Numbered from the stretch's first letter, positions 8,337 through 17,533 are shown. The stretch: DNA of 29,926 nucleotides from Thalassiosira profunda (GCA_036939355.1 JALLAP010000040.1:1-29926), one strand, 5' to 3'. The notes: generated from the letters alone by a model not told the origin. A program made the numbers and translations.

Positions 8337-9578
8337 CTAACTGACCACATCGCTCGCCGGGGGAATCCGTCGCGACGCCGCGACCGTCCGCGCCAAAAAC
8401 GACGCCGCGTGCATCTGGATCGAACAATTCAGCCGGTCGTAATCGTGCCCGCCCTCGACCAATCCCCAGCACTCGATGTTGAACTCCTCCTCGACCCTCG
8501 CGGCCGCGGCCGCCCACTTCCCGCACCGGACCGATTCTCTCCCCGCCGCCTCGGCCCGCGCCGTCGTTTCCTCCCCGGCCGTCAACGCGTCGCGGATCAA
8601 TCCCGCCCCAATGAAAAAGCTCTTCGATTCGGCGCACGCGCTGTAAAACGCCGCGAGCGTCCAGGCGTCCAGCGACGCCACCCACTCTCGCGCCTTCTCC
8701 ACCAAAAGGGGCGGGTGGGGCAGGCCGCTGCGCTTGTTGCCCTTCGATTTGCGACTCAGCAACAACGCCTCCCCGCCCCCCACCGCCTGGGCCGGTCCCA
8801 CATCGCGCGGCAATCCCAACAAAGTCGCGGAGAGCTCGTCGTGCAATCCCTCCCACGCTTTGGATTGGCGTTTGTGGAGCACCCGATCCTCCCCCGGGTC
8901 GGCCCAGTAACAGCTGGTGTCGTTGGCCAAATATCGCAGCGCGTCCTCCCGATGCGCGGTGGGATCGGACGCCACCTGATCGATGGCCGTGCAGCAGAGC
9001 GTCATCAGGGGCATTTGGGCCGGCTGCAGGTACTTTGTTTGGGCGTCCCATTCGGAGGCGACGGCCAGTGCAAGCACCTCGGATGGGAGGGTCAACGACA
9101 GGCCGAGTGGAGTGCGCAGCGGTCTTCCATCCAAAGTCACGGTGTGCCACGAAGTTGACGAAGAGAAGTGCGGGTCCAGCAGCGAGGACCAGCGGTCCGC
9201 ATCGGCGATTGTCGTGTTGACTCCGGTGGCGCTCTGCGTCCCATCGACCCCCGCCGAGATGGGAGAGTCGACGCCTACATCAGATGCAGATTTTTTGTCT
9301 TCATTTGCCGGCGGCGAGCAGGGAGCAATGCCCACCTTCTTATAAAATCTTTGCCGCCCCGCGAGGCGCCGATCCGCTGCTGCGGCGGTCACGTTCTTCT
9401 GGGGGCCGGGGGCGTCGGTGGACGTGCACCTCCACTGATGGATGCACTGTGGCGTTGTCAACAGAGGAGCGCTCCACGACGGCGCCAGAGCGGATGTCGG
9501 CGGCAGCGACACATGTGGTATCACCGCCCTCCTTGCGGAGGCGCGGAGGGCCAGCCGGGGCAATGCTTTGGAGGCCAT
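8337..9578 (-). CDS. ATP12: ATP12-like F1-ATPase assembly chaperone
   Basis: A 413-residue protein starting at ATG 9578; the frame upstream offers only a GTG at 9596. The N-terminus (MASKALPRLALRASARR) is basic and amphipathic, as a mitochondrial presequence. The core has the ATP12 family blocks: RFYKKVGI, then WHTVTLDGRPLRTP, LPSEVLALAVASEWDAQ, PLMTLCCTAIDQV, DTSCYWAD and a later SLDAWTLAAF helix. ATP12 binds the F1 alpha subunit in the matrix and keeps it from aggregating until it assembles with beta. The length is longer than yeast ATP12 (about 325), explained by the low-complexity N-terminal 90 residues and a small Lys/Ser-rich insert. It shares a 125-bp divergent promoter with the glutathione synthetase gene. 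Confidence 0.9.
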   Translation of the reverse strand: MASKALPRLALRASARRAVIPHVSLPPTSALAPSWSAPLLTTPQCIHQWRCTSTDAPGPQKNVTAAAADRRLAGRQRFYKKVGIAPCSPPANEDKKSASDVGVDSPISAGVDGTQSATGVNTTIADADRWSSLLDPHFSSSTSWHTVTLDGRPLRTPLGLSLTLPSEVLALAVASEWDAQTKYLQPAQMPLMTLCCTAIDQVASDPTAHREDALRYLANDTSCYWADPGEDRVLHKRQSKAWEGLHDELSATLLGLPRDVGPAQAVGGGEALLLSRKSKGNKRSGLPHPPLLVEKAREWVASLDAWTLAAFYSACAESKSFFIGAGLIRDALTAGEETTARAEAAGRESVRCGKWAAAAARVEEEFNIECWGLVEGGHDYDRLNCSIQMHAASFLARTVAASRRIPPASDVVS

Positions 9579-9703
9579 GGTGCGAAGAGGGCGCACCGCA
9601 CTGCGCCTGAGTTGTCTGAAAATGGGAGGCTACGATACCTACTATCAGATGTACGTACGTAATTACCTCAAATCAAGCCGCACAAATCGACCGGCTCCAG
9701 AAG
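9579..9703. promoter_or_regulatory. Compact divergent promoter of ATP12 (-) and GSS (+)
   Basis: Only 125 bp separate the two start codons. The sequence contains GTACGTACGTAAT near 9652-9664, a palindromic TACGTA element of the kind bound by bZIP factors. No further core promoter element can be assigned with confidence. Confidence 0.45.
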
Positions 9704-11611
9704 ATGCACCGCCCTATCCTCGTGCCCCCACGCCGCCTCGCCCTCCTCTCGGCCGCACTGACCCTCCTCCTAGCCTCTCTACACGGTTCAGTCGCCTCCT
9801 CGTTCGTTTTGCCCACCGCCGCGACGAGAAACGGCCCGTTCGGCATCCACTCGAAATTGGGCGCGGAGGTTGCTGCAATGGCAGAGACATCGCCCACCTC
9901 CGCGGCACCGGAGGTCCCGCACATCGACCCCTCTACGCTCCAGCAGCTGGTCGAGTACGCCTCCTCCTACTCCGCCGCGAACGGGCTCCAAGTCGAGACC
10001 AAGGGGGGAGGCGGGTACGTCACCGCCCCCATCTCGCTGCTGCCCCAATCGTATCCGAAGGCGCAGTTCGAGCGGGCCCAAACGCTCGCGGCGCCGTTCA
10101 ACGAGTTGGTCGATCGGATTGGCAGGGATGGGGACTTTTTGAAGGAGACGCTGCGGGATGTCAGAGGGGTGGACGAGTACACCGGCAAGCTGCTCGAGTT
10201 GTACGAGGAGATTTATCTCGGTACGTGACCTATCTGTGTGCATTATGTTTGTGCGATTCCTTTGGATTGCGAGACGACGCTGACACTTGCAATTCCTTGA
10301 TTTCTGCTCGTAGGAGAGCGGAAGGGGATGGAATGGGGCAAGCACGCCCGCTCTGCCGACCGACTGGGCATCCAGCGGAGCGACTACATGCTGCACCAGA
10401 CGGACACGGAGGGGGAATACGCGCTGAAACAGGTGGAACTGAACACAATTGCCTCCTCCTTTGCCGGCCTGGCGGCCACTGTGGCAAAGTTGCATGGATT
10501 TCTGACAAAGAGGCTGGAGGGGGAGCTGGCAAAGTTTTTGGGAGAGAACGAGAAGGTGGTAATGGGCAACGAAGGCGGAGGTGGCACCGGCACGGGGGTG
10601 CCGATTAGCCCGGCTCTGACTCGTCTTCCGGCGGCCGTTTCGGTGGCCTACGAGCGCTACAAGGAACAGTTCTGTTCCGATTCCACCACCCGACCGGTGG
10701 TGCTGTTTGTGGTACAGCCCAACGAAACGAACACCGTCGACCAGCGCATGCTGGAGTTTGCGCTCTGGAACGAGCACCAGATGCCGGTGGTTCGAATGTC
10801 GCTGGCGAAAATTCACGACGCGGTATCGTTGGACGAGGCCACTGGCCGGCTCACGTTTGACGGTGGAGCCGATGGGGGCAAAATGGAAGTGGCGGTGGTC
10901 TACTACCGAGCCGGGTATGCGCCAACCGATTATCCCTCAGGTTACAACACACGAGATGGTTCCGGAGTCGAGTGGCTGGCGCGGGAACGATTGGAGAGGG
11001 GCAGCGCCGCCAAGTGTCCCAGCCTGGGCTACCACCTCGCGGGCACCAAGAAGGTGCAGCAGGAACTGGCGAGGGCGGGAGCAGTTGAGCGCTTCTTCCC
11101 CGAAAAAGGTGGGGAGGAGAAGGCCGCTCAGCTTCGAACGGCGTTTGCTGGTCTGTTCAGTCTGGGAGAAGATGCCAACGAGCAGGACATAAAGGCAGTG
11201 AAGGAGGTGCTGTTCCACGACGGAGAGGCCCAGTATGTCCTGAAGCCACAACGGGAGGGAGGCGGATACAACTATTATGGAAAGGACCTGACGGAGAAGC
11301 TGAAGGAAAATTGCACAATCACCGACGACGGGGAGTCTGTGAAGCTGAGCCCTGCCCTGTCCGAGTTCATACTGATGGAACGGCTGTTTCCGCCGCGACA
11401 GACGGCCATCTTGCTGCGCAATGGCAACGTGGAGGGGACCGGGCTGACCATTTCCGAGCTGGGGTGCTTCGGTGCCATTGTCGCATCGGGAGAGGGAGAA
11501 ATCGTGCACAACGAGTATGCGGGGTTCCTCCTTCGAACCAAGTTCAGTGGCGTGGACGAGGGTGGAGTGGCGAGCGGATTTGCAACACTGTCAAGCCCAT
11601 ATCTGTGTTAG
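9704..11611 (+). CDS. GSS: Eukaryotic-type glutathione synthetase, probably plastid-targeted
   Basis: Two exons, 9704..10220 and 10314..11611, with a 93-nt GT-AG intron (GTACGT donor, CTCGTAG acceptor, phase 1) give 604 residues. The enzyme ligates gamma-glutamylcysteine to glycine using ATP, the last step of glutathione synthesis. Visible family features are the N-terminal DPSTLQQLVEYA and LPQSYPKAQFERAQ blocks, QVELNTIASSFAGL (substrate loop), the ATP-grasp glycine-rich loop KPQREGGGYNYYG, and the C-terminal LRTK..DEGGVASGFATLSSPYL. Residues 1-33 form a signal peptide ending in the motif ASS|FVLP (Phe34), which fits the diatom plastid pre-sequence (ASAF motif) followed by a short transit peptide. 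So the product is likely plastidial, though the ER or cytosol cannot be excluded. The start codon is the only ATG that gives this leader. Confidence 0.92.
10221..10313 (+). other. Intron of glutathione synthetase gene
   Basis: GTACGT donor and CTCGTAG acceptor, 93 nt, phase 1. Splicing joins LYEEIYL to GERKGMEWG, a conserved stretch of glutathione synthetase. Confidence 0.85.
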
Positions 11612-11707
11612 ATGTGCATTAAACTTGCAACCTTACCGTTGATGATACCACTGTTATCAGAGAATCACATCCCCACACCTCCTCAGCGGAAGACGGCGAT
11701 TCGACGT

Positions 11708-12415
11708 TCACCCTAGTCGGAAAAGGCCTGGGACTCCAAGTGGCGGAATCACATTTCCCCTCGCCCGCCTCTTCCTCTCTGCCTCCTCCTCGTGGAGCCT
11801 CTTCCCCACTCTCACGCACCTCTGAAACGCCTGTGCCAGACGGACATTCTCCGGCTCCACGCACAGTCCCTCCCACGCCGCGGTGGCCGCATCCTCGTGC
11901 CTCCCCACTTCAAGACGGGCCATCGACAGTCGAAAGTAGCCCTTGACCCAATCCGGTTGCAGCCTCACCGCCATCGCCGCGTCATGTAGAGCGGGTAGAT
12001 TCTTTCCCAGCTTGAGATGGCACGCCGAGCGATTCGAGTAATAGGATGCATCGGTTGGGTTCAATTCAATGGCTACCGTGTACTTCTGGAGGGCAGCCTG
12101 GTAGTCTCGTGTTGTAAATAGGGCATTTCCCGCCTCCTTGGCAGCTTCAGCATTCTCCGCATCTTCCGTTGAGATCGTCTTGGAAAGCCCTGAGGCTTCC
12201 ATTGTGGCCGTCAGCTCCACTTCTTTAGAACGCTTCACTAGACGCTCATCTACCTCTCCAACACTCCCACCATTCGCTTGCAATGGATGCCTTGGAATGA
12301 ACACCCCTCCAAAATTCCTTCTGTCCTCTTCCTCTCGCAAGAATGCAGCTTCATTTCGCGGCGCAGCGATGGCGAGGCCTCGCAGCCGCTCGTCGACAGG
12401 CGCGGGTTGCTCCAT
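11708..12415 (-). CDS. TPR co-chaperone with a dicarboxylate clamp
   Basis: ATG 12415 to the stop at 11708 gives 235 residues. The first 85 are polar and charged, without a recognised fold. Residues 88-190 hold three tetratricopeptide repeats: AAKEAGNALFTTRDYQAAL, then DASYYSNRSACHLKLGK, then WVKGYFRLSMARLEVGR. The five clamp residues that grip the EEVD tail of Hsp70 or Hsp90 are in place: Lys93, Asn97, Asn128, Lys158 and Arg162. The protein should therefore be a cytosolic chaperone adaptor of the STI1/TTC type. A basic, Glu/Lys/Arg-rich helix follows the repeats. It converges with GSS (about 97 bp) and diverges from the coiled-coil gene. Confidence 0.85.
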   Translation of the reverse strand: MEQPAPVDERLRGLAIAAPRNEAAFLREEEDRRNFGGVFIPRHPLQANGGSVGEVDERLVKRSKEVELTATMEASGLSKTISTEDAENAEAAKEAGNALFTTRDYQAALQKYTVAIELNPTDASYYSNRSACHLKLGKNLPALHDAAMAVRLQPDWVKGYFRLSMARLEVGRHEDAATAAWEGLCVEPENVRLAQAFQRCVRVGKRLHEEEAERKRRARGNVIPPLGVPGLFRLG

Positions 12416-12842
12416 CAAATTTGTGGTGCATGCACCACCGCTGCGAAGCTACAACTAGATCCTTGGTATCCTGCCCAGCGACTAGACAGGGCGCTCAGGG
12501 TGACAACCGCGGGATGCGCACGCGCCTGTGGGCGGGGCGAGATGTGCCGACGGGCAGCAGGGCCTGCAGCGGCTGCTACGTACCGCCAGCTGACAACGAG
12601 CGGGATGGAAGGCAGGGGAGGAGGGGGAGGTGCTGAAGGGGAAGCGTGAGGAAGGGAAGGAAGGAGAAAAGTACCACCAACCTCTTCCTCTTCCCTTGCC
12701 AACTTGCAACAAAAGCAACTGCCCCAACCAAACACGCCCCCTGCAGCCGCGGTTGGGGTGCTGCTGCTGCTGCTGCCTGCTACGCTACCAGCTGCAAGCT
12801 ATCCACCCCGCTCCTCATAGCTGGCATATTATACTTGCAATC
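12416..12842. promoter_or_regulatory. Divergent intergenic region between TPR (-) and coiled-coil (+) genes
   Basis: No gene is seen, although the frames are open because the stretch is GC-rich. It holds a (TGC)6 microsatellite at 12759-12776, the 15-mer AAAAGTACCACCAAC at 12667-12681 shared with 7546-7560, and an AT-rich CATATTATAC just before the ATG at 12843, which may be a core promoter or the end of the 5' UTR. Confidence 0.4.
12759..12776. repeat. (TGC)6 microsatellite
   Basis: Six perfect TGC units in the presumed 5' UTR or promoter of the coiled-coil gene. Confidence 0.8.
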
Positions 12843-14405
12843 ATGGCCGACGACGACACGCAAACATCGGCCTCGTCCACCGATGGCGCTCCGTGGTCCG
12901 ACGAGGAGGACGACGGGGCCTTCGAGGACGCGGAGGATGGGCGGCCGCCCTCCAGCGCCGATCGCATCAAGCAGCTCGAGTCGGAGATCGATGCGAGGAG
13001 GGAGGAAATCGATAGGCTCAGGGCTGCTTCGAAAGAAGAGGAGGGCAAGGAGGTGGCATCCGCAGATGATGAGGATGAGAATGACACGTCAGAGAGTGAT
13101 GACGAATCGAACACAGAGAAAGAAGAGGAGGGCAAGGAGCAGAGGTCTAGCAAGGAGGCACCAAACCCAGATGATGGGGATGACGTACCGAACACAGAAA
13201 AGGGCGACGAGGAGGTGATGTCAGCCCCAGACGATGCGGAGGTTGTGGTGATAGAGGAGGGCACGGCAGAGGATGATAGCAGGCAGAAGAGCACTGCAGA
13301 GGATGATGGCGAACGGAGGGACACAGCTGAAGATGTCGAGGAACCGACGGAGTCCGCCAACCACGCGGATGAACTGCGCAAACGTTTGAAGGATCTGACT
13401 GATCTCTGGGAGCAGCGTCTGGCGAACAACAGGGGGAAGAGGAGCGCCCTTGCGGAGACAGCCGATGCCGGGGAATCGACAGCTGCAGATACCCTCCCAA
13501 CGGATATTGACACATCCGATCAAAACGACATGAGCGTGGTCAGCAACGACCCCGCGCCTCCGAAGGCGCAATCGCCACGTTGGAATATCTTTGGGAGGAG
13601 AGCAGGAGGTGCAAAAGCACAAGACTTGGAGCAAGCAGTAAAGGAACGTGATGAGAGGATTGTTGAGCAAGAGGAGGTCATATCCTCCAACATCGAAATC
13701 ATTGAGCAGATGAAGGGCACAATCGATTGCCTGGCGGGTGCAATCACATCGCCAGAGAATATTGCCGATTTGCAAACGGCGTTGTCCGACCTGATTAACG
13801 AGGAGCAGTTGGCGGCATCTAGTCGAGCAGAAAGATGGGCAAACCGCCTTGCAAGTGTGGCTGAGGGCGACCATACAAACCACCTAAAGTCGGAGATATC
13901 CAACTTGCAGGATTCGGTCACAGATCTGGAATCGACCGTCCATCTGCAGAAGAAAGCACAGGATACTCTGAAGGGCGAGCTCGTTATGTTGCAAGGCGCA
14001 GTCGACGAAGGCATCGATCTCACCTCGCACCAGGAAGATAAGATCGAAGCCCTGAAGAGCGAACTTATGCGGCTGGAGCTGAAAAACTCGCACCTGGATT
14101 ACGACCGGCGCCGAATGGAGGAGGGCATGGCCCACAAAGTCAAGAACCGAGACCAGACGATATCCCACCTCCAGGAGACGCACGAGGCGAAGGTGAACGA
14201 CCTGACAAAGTGCAATTCGAGGCAGGAGGACGAAATCGAGCATCTGAAGGCCGAGCTGACGAAATTGCAACTCAGATACGATCTCATGAAGAAAGAGAAG
14301 GAGGAATTTGAGGAGGAGATGAATGCGAAGATGGAGGAGATGAATCTGAAAGTGGAGTTGGCAGATCTCGAGGGCTTGGGTCACGATATCTCGCAAACAA
14401 TGTGA
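12843..14405 (+). CDS. Acidic, long coiled-coil protein
   Basis: ATG 12843 (MADDDTQTSAS) to TGA gives 520 residues; this ATG directly precedes the acidic start and the frame upstream has no better start. Residues 1-180 are extremely acidic and low in complexity, with loose repeats (SNTEKEEEGKE / PNTEKGDEE and three TAED-type units in EGTAEDDSRQKSTAEDD). A short basic linker follows (SPRWNIFGRRAGGAKAQ, about 242-258). From about 258 to the end heptad-like patterns of Leu, Ile, Glu and Lys run almost without a break, so this half is a long parallel coiled coil, perhaps a scaffold, tether or cytoskeletal protein. No membrane segment, no signal peptide and no enzymatic motif is visible. I do not recognise a specific family. 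Confidence 0.75.
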   Translation: MADDDTQTSASSTDGAPWSDEEDDGAFEDAEDGRPPSSADRIKQLESEIDARREEIDRLRAASKEEEGKEVASADDEDENDTSESDDESNTEKEEEGKEQRSSKEAPNPDDGDDVPNTEKGDEEVMSAPDDAEVVVIEEGTAEDDSRQKSTAEDDGERRDTAEDVEEPTESANHADELRKRLKDLTDLWEQRLANNRGKRSALAETADAGESTAADTLPTDIDTSDQNDMSVVSNDPAPPKAQSPRWNIFGRRAGGAKAQDLEQAVKERDERIVEQEEVISSNIEIIEQMKGTIDCLAGAITSPENIADLQTALSDLINEEQLAASSRAERWANRLASVAEGDHTNHLKSEISNLQDSVTDLESTVHLQKKAQDTLKGELVMLQGAVDEGIDLTSHQEDKIEALKSELMRLELKNSHLDYDRRRMEEGMAHKVKNRDQTISHLQETHEAKVNDLTKCNSRQEDEIEHLKAELTKLQLRYDLMKKEKEEFEEEMNAKMEEMNLKVELADLEGLGHDISQTM

Positions 14406-14537
14406 GATTGGTTGAAACTGGCTGATAACAGCCAGGGGAGCCAGTAACCTGGAGTAGTCTGAAGTGTACCTAGTGTAGAAGAGCATCGTGCCGTATTTAA
14501 GACTGTGGAGATACCGATGCAATCGTACCCATCTTAC

Positions 14538-15566
14538 TCAATTCTTCTTCTTCCCCGGCTGCGACGGCGGAAGTGCCCGTGCAAAGTAATGAAATGGATG
14601 CTCCGTGATCACCCGCAATCTGACCGGCAAGCGCAGACTCCACGGCCCCGCCGGTCCCAGAATATCTCCCTCGTCCTCTTTGGAGGGGGCATTGAGCGTC
14701 ACGAACCGCAAGAAGCACAGAATGCCCACGCCCACGGAGAGCCACCGCCACAATTCGCGGTTGTCGGCCGTTCTCAAACCAAACACCTCGGCTCCGCCCC
14801 AGATCGCTCCGGCGCCGCCAATCACCTCCAATACAATCCGCAAGAGCAACGCCACCAAGGCGAACATTGAAAAGGTCAACCGGTTGAGGATGCTGTCCAG
14901 CTTGCGCGATTCCTTCTCGCCATCCTGCAATATCACCAAAAGGGCAATGTGCGGCGGGAATTGATCGTCGTCGTTCGGATCCAAAAAGTAATTGGGCACG
15001 GGGAGGCCCCGATCGGCAATCTTCTTCCGCAGCACGTGCGGCTTGACCGTCGTGGTCGGCACCGCGGGGGCCACGCGGTAGAACTGATCGCGGATGAATT
15101 CGGCGGGGTTGTTGAGTTGCGTGTACAAAAAGCCGAAGGACAGTATCCGCACGAGCGAGGGGTAAATGAACATGCTCCCCCCGAGGACATTCTGCTTTCG
15201 CCGGTACCCCGCCTCGTACTCGCTCAACAACAGGCAACATAGGGCGTGGTGGGGCTTGATGCCGCCCTCGAAATTATACCGCAGGAATCTCGGTATCTCC
15301 ACCCCGCTCTTCTTGATCTTCGACCGCAGGTAGGTGAACGAATGCTGCTCCTGCAGCAATTTGTCCGGCTTGGGCAGCAGCGATTGGTACGTTTTGAACT
15401 CCTCGCGGATGGTCGCCGCGTCGTAATTGACCGCCCCGAGTGTGGTGCCGATGGTGCCTAGCGCATCGGTGCTCCCCGACGTTTCAATCGTAGGGATTTC
15501 CGGGTCAAAGTTGCTGTCGACGCTGCCGTCGTCGTCGGTGGGGAACGACACATCCGATTGCTTCAT
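14538..15566 (-). CDS. Membrane protein of unknown function
   Basis: ATG 15566 (the longer frame begins at a TTG, 15596) gives 342 residues. The N-terminal 60 residues are acidic and Ser/Thr rich. The middle contains a soluble-looking region with FTYLRSKIKKSGVEIPRFLR and a second, similar block further on (VLRKKIADRGLPVPNYFLD), each followed by a PHHAL or PPHIAL helix; this looks like an internal duplication. Two strong membrane helices follow (about residues 240-265 and 280-300), then a basic tail ending PGKKKN. I do not recognise the family. A KKxx-like C-terminus could hint at ER retention, but this is weak. Confidence 0.7.
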   Translation of the reverse strand: MKQSDVSFPTDDDGSVDSNFDPEIPTIETSGSTDALGTIGTTLGAVNYDAATIREEFKTYQSLLPKPDKLLQEQHSFTYLRSKIKKSGVEIPRFLRYNFEGGIKPHHALCCLLLSEYEAGYRRKQNVLGGSMFIYPSLVRILSFGFLYTQLNNPAEFIRDQFYRVAPAVPTTTVKPHVLRKKIADRGLPVPNYFLDPNDDDQFPPHIALLVILQDGEKESRKLDSILNRLTFSMFALVALLLRIVLEVIGGAGAIWGGAEVFGLRTADNRELWRWLSVGVGILCFLRFVTLNAPSKEDEGDILGPAGPWSLRLPVRLRVITEHPFHYFARALPPSQPGKKKN

Positions 15567-16019
15567 GATGCATGCAATAATTTTGTTGCAATGCAAGAGA
15601 TGTGCACAAGATGTGAGCGCGGTTGTCTAATGCCAACAAACAGCCCCGGGCATCTGCCAGTGCCCAACCGCCTCCCCGTCGAACTCGGCGACTTGGTGCA
15701 CGTCTCTGCCGCGGGGTGTTGGCGTGGTTGCTGCCGTTGGTTCGGAGTGGGCGACTTCGATCGAGCGAAGGAGGAAAACGAAAAACGCAGAAGGGGTAGG
15801 TAACGTACGTAGTACTCAACGTACAATACAACCTCACCTCTCCCGCTTCCAGCCCGCCCAACTCCCAACAACTCCCAACAAAGCGTCAAAAGCTTCTTGC
15901 CAGCTGTAGCGCATGCCACCGCATGCCGTCGGGGTCGCGAGCGCGTGGTGGTGCGGCTGGTCGTATGGCGGCCATCTTAACCTTTAGAATCCGTTAATTG
16001 CACGCATAAGCCGCACGAT
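15567..16019. promoter_or_regulatory. Divergent intergenic region between unknown membrane protein (-) and LON-domain gene (+)
   Basis: No gene is supported. It contains AACGTACGTAGTACTC near 15803-15818 (palindromic TACGTA core), a tandem duplication of CAACTCCCAA near 15859-15879, and two GCATGCC copies near 15912-15926. Confidence 0.4.
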
Positions 16020-17063
16020 ATGGTGTCGCCCCTCCTTTCGCTTGCGCTTCCGTGCTGGCTCGCCCTCGCCGCCCAAGCCTTCTCCCCGGGAGCTGCACTG
16101 TCAAGAAAAAGCAGCCGCCTCGGACCGCTGTTTGGGATTGCCGAATGGAGGGCCCGGATATCCCAACCTCCTGCCGATGCATTATCAGAAACAACCGCCA
16201 ATACACAATCTGCACCTCTGTTGCTGCTTCCGTTTGCACCCAGCGACATAATTCTGCCGGGACAATCCACCACGCTCAAATTCAAGCACGGCCGATATAT
16301 GGACATGATCGACGAATCACTTACTGAATATGACTCTGTGATTGGACTATCACTGATGGACGAGGACGGAATGCAACCTTATGTGGTAATTTGCGAGATA
16401 ATCGAGGAAGAGCTGGATATCCAAATGGGTTACCGAGGCTTCAGCTCGATGGAGGTGGGCGTCCGGGCGGTGGGAAGGGCGGTGCGAGCGTCGGGTGACC
16501 AGGCACTCGCGAGAGAGGCGGTTCCCAGCAAAAACGATACCGCATTTCACGGGAGGAAGGCGTTGTGCACAATAAATGTGGGCCAGTTCACTGAGTTGCA
16601 GGACGACCCGTTGACTAGGGATGGATTCATCGCCGCATCGAGGCACCTCGCCAGTATCAAGCAACTGCTGGGGATAACGTCGTTGCGGCGAACGGGCGAT
16701 GACGATTTTTATGCCGGTATCATTTCATCGTCGAAATCGTACGAGAGAATACGAAGTCAGCAACAACTCTTTCTGGATGCCTACCGAGCCACGCGGCGGA
16801 CCCTTCGCGCAGGAGTGCAAAACGATGCTAAGGTTTCGACGACACGGCAACATCGCCAAGAACACCTCGCCGCGGCCGGGTGGGCCGTTCTGGCCGCAGT
16901 TGAGGGCGCCAGCCGGCCTCCATCGATCGTTGTGCAGGCTGTGGAAACGACCGATACGGCGGACCGGTTGCGGCTGGGATTGGCGGCGCTCTTGGAGGGA
17001 CGGGATTTTGCTTCCCCGAGCGATGCGATAAAGGAACAGGCGGCAAACGATGCATTTCAATGA
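16020..17063 (+). CDS. Plastid-type protein with LON N-terminal (substrate-binding) domain
   Basis: A 347-residue protein from ATG 16020. Residues 1-20 form a signal peptide that ends in AQA|FSPG, an ASAF-like diatom plastid motif with Phe21 at +1; a Ser/Arg/Lys-rich transit-like stretch follows. Residues 68-200 match the N-terminal domain of Lon proteases: LLLLPFAPSDIILPGQSTTL, a short MIDESL stretch, then IGLSLMDEDG and later GYRGFSSMEVGVRAVGRA. The AAA+ and Ser-Lys protease domains of full Lon are absent, so this is a stand-alone LON-domain protein like those found in algal and plant plastids; a substrate-adaptor role is only a guess. The last 100 residues are helical. It is followed on the same strand by the sigma factor. 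Confidence 0.78.
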   Translation: MVSPLLSLALPCWLALAAQAFSPGAALSRKSSRLGPLFGIAEWRARISQPPADALSETTANTQSAPLLLLPFAPSDIILPGQSTTLKFKHGRYMDMIDESLTEYDSVIGLSLMDEDGMQPYVVICEIIEEELDIQMGYRGFSSMEVGVRAVGRAVRASGDQALAREAVPSKNDTAFHGRKALCTINVGQFTELQDDPLTRDGFIAASRHLASIKQLLGITSLRRTGDDDFYAGIISSSKSYERIRSQQQLFLDAYRATRRTLRAGVQNDAKVSTTRQHRQEHLAAAGWAVLAAVEGASRPPSIVVQAVETTDTADRLRLGLAALLEGRDFASPSDAIKEQAANDAFQ

Positions 17064-17533
17064 CCCTAAATCGTTGCAATATAAAACAAAGTTGCACAAA
17101 GCGAAGGGAGCCAGAGGGAGCACGAGAAGCAGGCAGGGCTGCGTGATTTCTATGTACGGACGGGCCGTCTTCACGTGAAATATCTTTGCTCTCAACTTCA
17201 ATAAGACACACCGTACGTAGGAATTATTATGTTGACGTCATTTCTGCGTCACGTGTGAGTTGTGGAAATGAGCAGCTGGAACTGGCGGTCGACGCGCGCC
17301 CTCATTTTTTTGCAACCAACCAGCACTTCCGCCGCTGCCGTAAGTAGGCCCCTCCTGGCTCTGCCCCAGCCACCCCTCTTCCCCTGCCGGTGCCGCGGGC
17401 GAAGCCTTATACGCCGGGTCGGTATTTGAAGCAATTTGGGGGTTTTGGACCGCCATCTGGCGCCCTCTCGCTCGTCGAGAATTTACATCGGAAATTATTC
17501 TTGAGGCAGGGGTTGCAACGCTCCCAAATCGCC
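17064..17533 (+). promoter_or_regulatory. Intergenic region and probable promoter of the sigma factor gene
   Basis: No gene is supported. It holds CACCGTACGTAGGAATTATT near 17210-17229, a full CRE palindrome TGACGTCA (17233-17240), and GCGTCACGTG (17246-17255), which combines a TGACGC-type half-site with an E/G-box. These are clustered about 280-320 bp upstream of the start codon. Confidence 0.45.
17233..17255. promoter_or_regulatory. CRE palindrome and adjacent GCGTCACGTG, candidate bZIP sites
   Basis: TGACGTCA at 17233-17240 is the perfect cAMP/CO2-responsive element palindrome; GCGTCA at 17246-17251 is a reverse-complement TGACGC half-site that overlaps the G-box CACGTG at 17250-17255. 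In diatoms, TGACGT/TGACGC-type elements control CO2-responsive plastid genes. Whether they work here is inferred from motif identity only. Confidence 0.45.

Noticed and set aside
8284..9150. Long open frame (288 codons) on the minus strand, overlapping ATP12 in another frame
   Set aside because: Its Arg/Gly/Pro-rich composition is what a GC-rich gene yields in a shadow frame; ATP12 in the other frame has clear family motifs.
9788..10816. Open frame of 342 codons antisense to glutathione synthetase
   Set aside because: It crosses the GSS intron and has no recognisable domain, so it is a chance frame.
15857..15882. Tandem AACTCCCAAC as a regulatory repeat
   Set aside because: Only two short copies; too little to separate from chance in a C-rich leader.
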